From an uncultured candidate division Zixibacteria bacterium (GTDB taxonomy: Bacteria > Zixibacteria > MSB-5A5 > GN15 > FEB-12): a stretch of 6,677 nucleotides of DNA. Location: positions 1 through 6,677 of the forward strand of contig CAJVYT010000244.1 of the NCBI GenBank assembly GCA_913009765.1, given 5' to 3'. The position numbers and the translations under genes are program-made. The notes beneath the pieces were generated by a model. It did not search any database. It had not been told where the DNA came from and worked only from the letters and a program-made list of their open reading frames with translations. Position 1 is the first letter of the stretch. Each line of letters opens with the position of its first letter. Shown here one piece after another: positions 5,128 through 6,677 of this stretch.

Positions 5128-6651
5128 ATGCGAATTAAATCAATTGGAGTCAGTCTTTTACTGGCAGCCTTTCTTTTGGGTTCTGCCGGGAATGTTTCCT
5201 CAAAGCGAATTGTCTTTGGACAAAAAAACAAAACAGCAGCAAAAACAAACGAACCATCTAAAGACAAGAAAAAACCTTATACAAAATTAATTAAAGATAT
5301 GGTTAAAGTTGAAGGACTGTTTACAATGTTTAAGGACACCGTTACGAATAAAGTCCTTATGTCAATCAAGGCTGACCAATTTGGTCCTTTGTATCTTTGT
5401 AACGAGACCCGTTCTAAAGCTGAGGGTGCTTACTTTGATAACGGTGCTATGACAGGTTCTTTCCCCTTTTATTTTAAAAAAATCGGCAACAAAATCATGA
5501 TGATGGAAAAAAATCTCAGAATACGTGCCGAAAAAGACTCTCCAATGTATAGAGCCGTTGAAAATGGTATTTCAGACGGACTATATGCTTCCACAGTCAT
5601 TTTATCAAAACCTAAAAAAGATTCTACAAAAGCAATAATTATTGACCCGACAGATTTATTTTTACATGACGCACAGCATATTGGGTATTTCTATGGTCAA
5701 TTAGCCAAACTTGGTATTCACTTTGATAAAAAGAATTCCTATTTTGGTGAATTAAAATCATTTCCTCAAAATACTGAAATAGATGTAAATCTTCATTTTG
5801 CTACATCTCGCCCAATGCGGGGAATATCGATACAAAATCCATATAGTATGTTTCATGTCTATCATTACTCTCTTTCCACAATAAAAAATTCTGAAGATTT
5901 TATGCCTCGACTATCAGATGATCGAGTAGGTTATTTCCAGACATTATATCAAGACTATACCAATCTCGATACCGAGTCTCCTTATGTTCGTTATATAAAT
6001 CATTGGAATTTAAAGAAAAAATATCCTGAATTAGCAATGTCTGAACCTGTTACACCAATAGTGTTTTGGATTGAGAATACAACTCCTGTTGAATATCGGG
6101 CTGCTATTGCACGAGGTATTGAATTTTGGAATCAATCATTTGAAAAAATAGGATTCAGAAATGCTATAATAGCAAAAGTACAGCCTGATACTGCCGATTG
6201 GGACCCTGCCGATGTTCGTTACAACACTGTCAGGTGGATTGTTATCCCGGGTGGCGGCTATGCCGTAGGACCAAGCAGATCAAATCCATTTACCGGCGAA
6301 ATATATGATGCTGATATTCGTGTATCATCTGATTTTGTCCGTTATATGTTTAATACTATGGAAAACTTTATCGGACCGTTGTCTTTTAGTGCTGCTGAAG
6401 AAGATAAAGATCCAATAGATGAATTTAAAAAACCTGAGAATCAATTGATATGTGATTATGGTGAAGAATCTGCACTTGAAGCTGCCTATGGTCTATCTTA
6501 TACTTTGGCGACTGCCAATACTCTTGCTGATAAAGATTCACTCACAAGAGAATATGTTAATTCATATTTGACAGAACTTGTTGCTCATGAAGTAGGTCAC
6601 ACACTTGGTTTTAGGCACAATTTTAAAGCATCAACTATTTATACTCTTGAT
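5128..6651 (+). CDS. Exported zinc metalloprotease (DUF5117/DUF4953 metzincin type), 3' truncated
   Basis: The first 508 residues of a secreted metalloprotease, open to the contig end. The ATG has an AGGAGA ribosome site 4 bases upstream, and residues 1-25 form a signal peptide (MRIKSIGVSLLLAAFLLGS core) with no lipobox Cys. A Lys-rich linker (about 30-55) precedes a region resembling DUF5117 (about 60-250). Next come PIVFWIENTTPVEYRAAIA (from about 310), WNQSFEKIGFRNAI and TGEIYDADI (from 389), which are hallmark blocks of the Bacteroidota 'zinc-dependent metalloprotease' family. The metzincin motif HEVGHTLGFRH gives zinc ligands His487, His491, His497 and catalytic Glu488. Members are usually about 800 residues or more, so the Met-turn and C-terminal part are missing. 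The last native residue is Asp508 (ends 6651); the following RSEEHTSE is translated adapter. The likely site of action is the periplasm or cell surface; the substrate is unknown. Confidence 0.92.
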
Positions 6652-6677
6652 AGATCGGAAGAGCACACGTCTGAACT
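6652..6677. other. Illumina adapter contamination at the 3' end
   Basis: The last 26 bases begin AGATCGGAAGAGCACACG and continue into the standard TruSeq adapter read at the 3' end of inserts. This is the reverse complement of part of the adapter at 127-160, so both contig ends carry the same adapter facing inward. In the protease frame it encodes RSEEHTSE, a well-known contaminant peptide. The sequence is synthetic and marks an artificial end of the gene. Confidence 0.98.

Overview
This looks like a metagenomic Illumina contig, and its edges are artefactual. Positions 95-160 are a complete Illumina P7/index/Read-2 adapter, preceded by a 23-T run. Positions 6652-6677 are the start of the same adapter facing the other way. 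Between the 5' adapter and the first recognisable bacterial gene, about 161-338 reads as a fragment of an archaeal MBF1-type zinc-ribbon protein, joined in frame to an RND efflux pump gene. The long open frame 63-1448 is therefore a chimera and should not be taken as one protein.

The trustworthy part (about 340-6651) is AT-rich and reads as a Gram-negative bacterium of the FCB superphylum. Two features support this: a secreted FG-GAP repeat protein with a C-terminal type IX secretion (Por) sorting domain of the QNYPNPFNP kind common in Ignavibacteria, Cloacimonadota, Marinimicrobia and relatives; and a DUF5117-type metzincin metalloprotease typical of Bacteroidota and allies. I cannot name the phylum more closely.

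Layout, left to right: (1) artefactual head, 1-160; (2) archaeal MBF1-like fragment, 161 to about 338; (3) C-terminal third of an RND inner-membrane transporter, to 1448; (4) T9SS-sorted FG-GAP protein, 1472-3037, 23 bases behind the pump gene; (5) a 240-base gap with a long hairpin and other inverted repeats after the FG-GAP gene, and a terminator-like hairpin for the opposite strand; (6) tRNA-His(GUG) on the minus strand with a TTGACA promoter, lacking the usual G-1:C73 pair; (7) a small glycine-rich hydrophobic membrane protein (minus); (8) an EVE-domain protein (minus); (9) a G+C-rich, inverted-repeat-containing intergenic island; (10) a short plus-strand regulator candidate joining a RelA/SpoT-type CC...H...C zinc-finger (RIS) domain to a winged helix; (11) an exported zinc metalloprotease, cut off by the 3' adapter just after its HExxHxxGxxH motif.

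No defence system, CRISPR array, IS element or phage module is visible, and the genes do not form one pathway. The pump and FG-GAP genes may be co-transcribed. The most interesting biology is the stand-alone RIS/zinc-finger plus winged-helix protein. The most consequential observation for any user is the adapter contamination and the archaeal-bacterial chimera at the 5' end.
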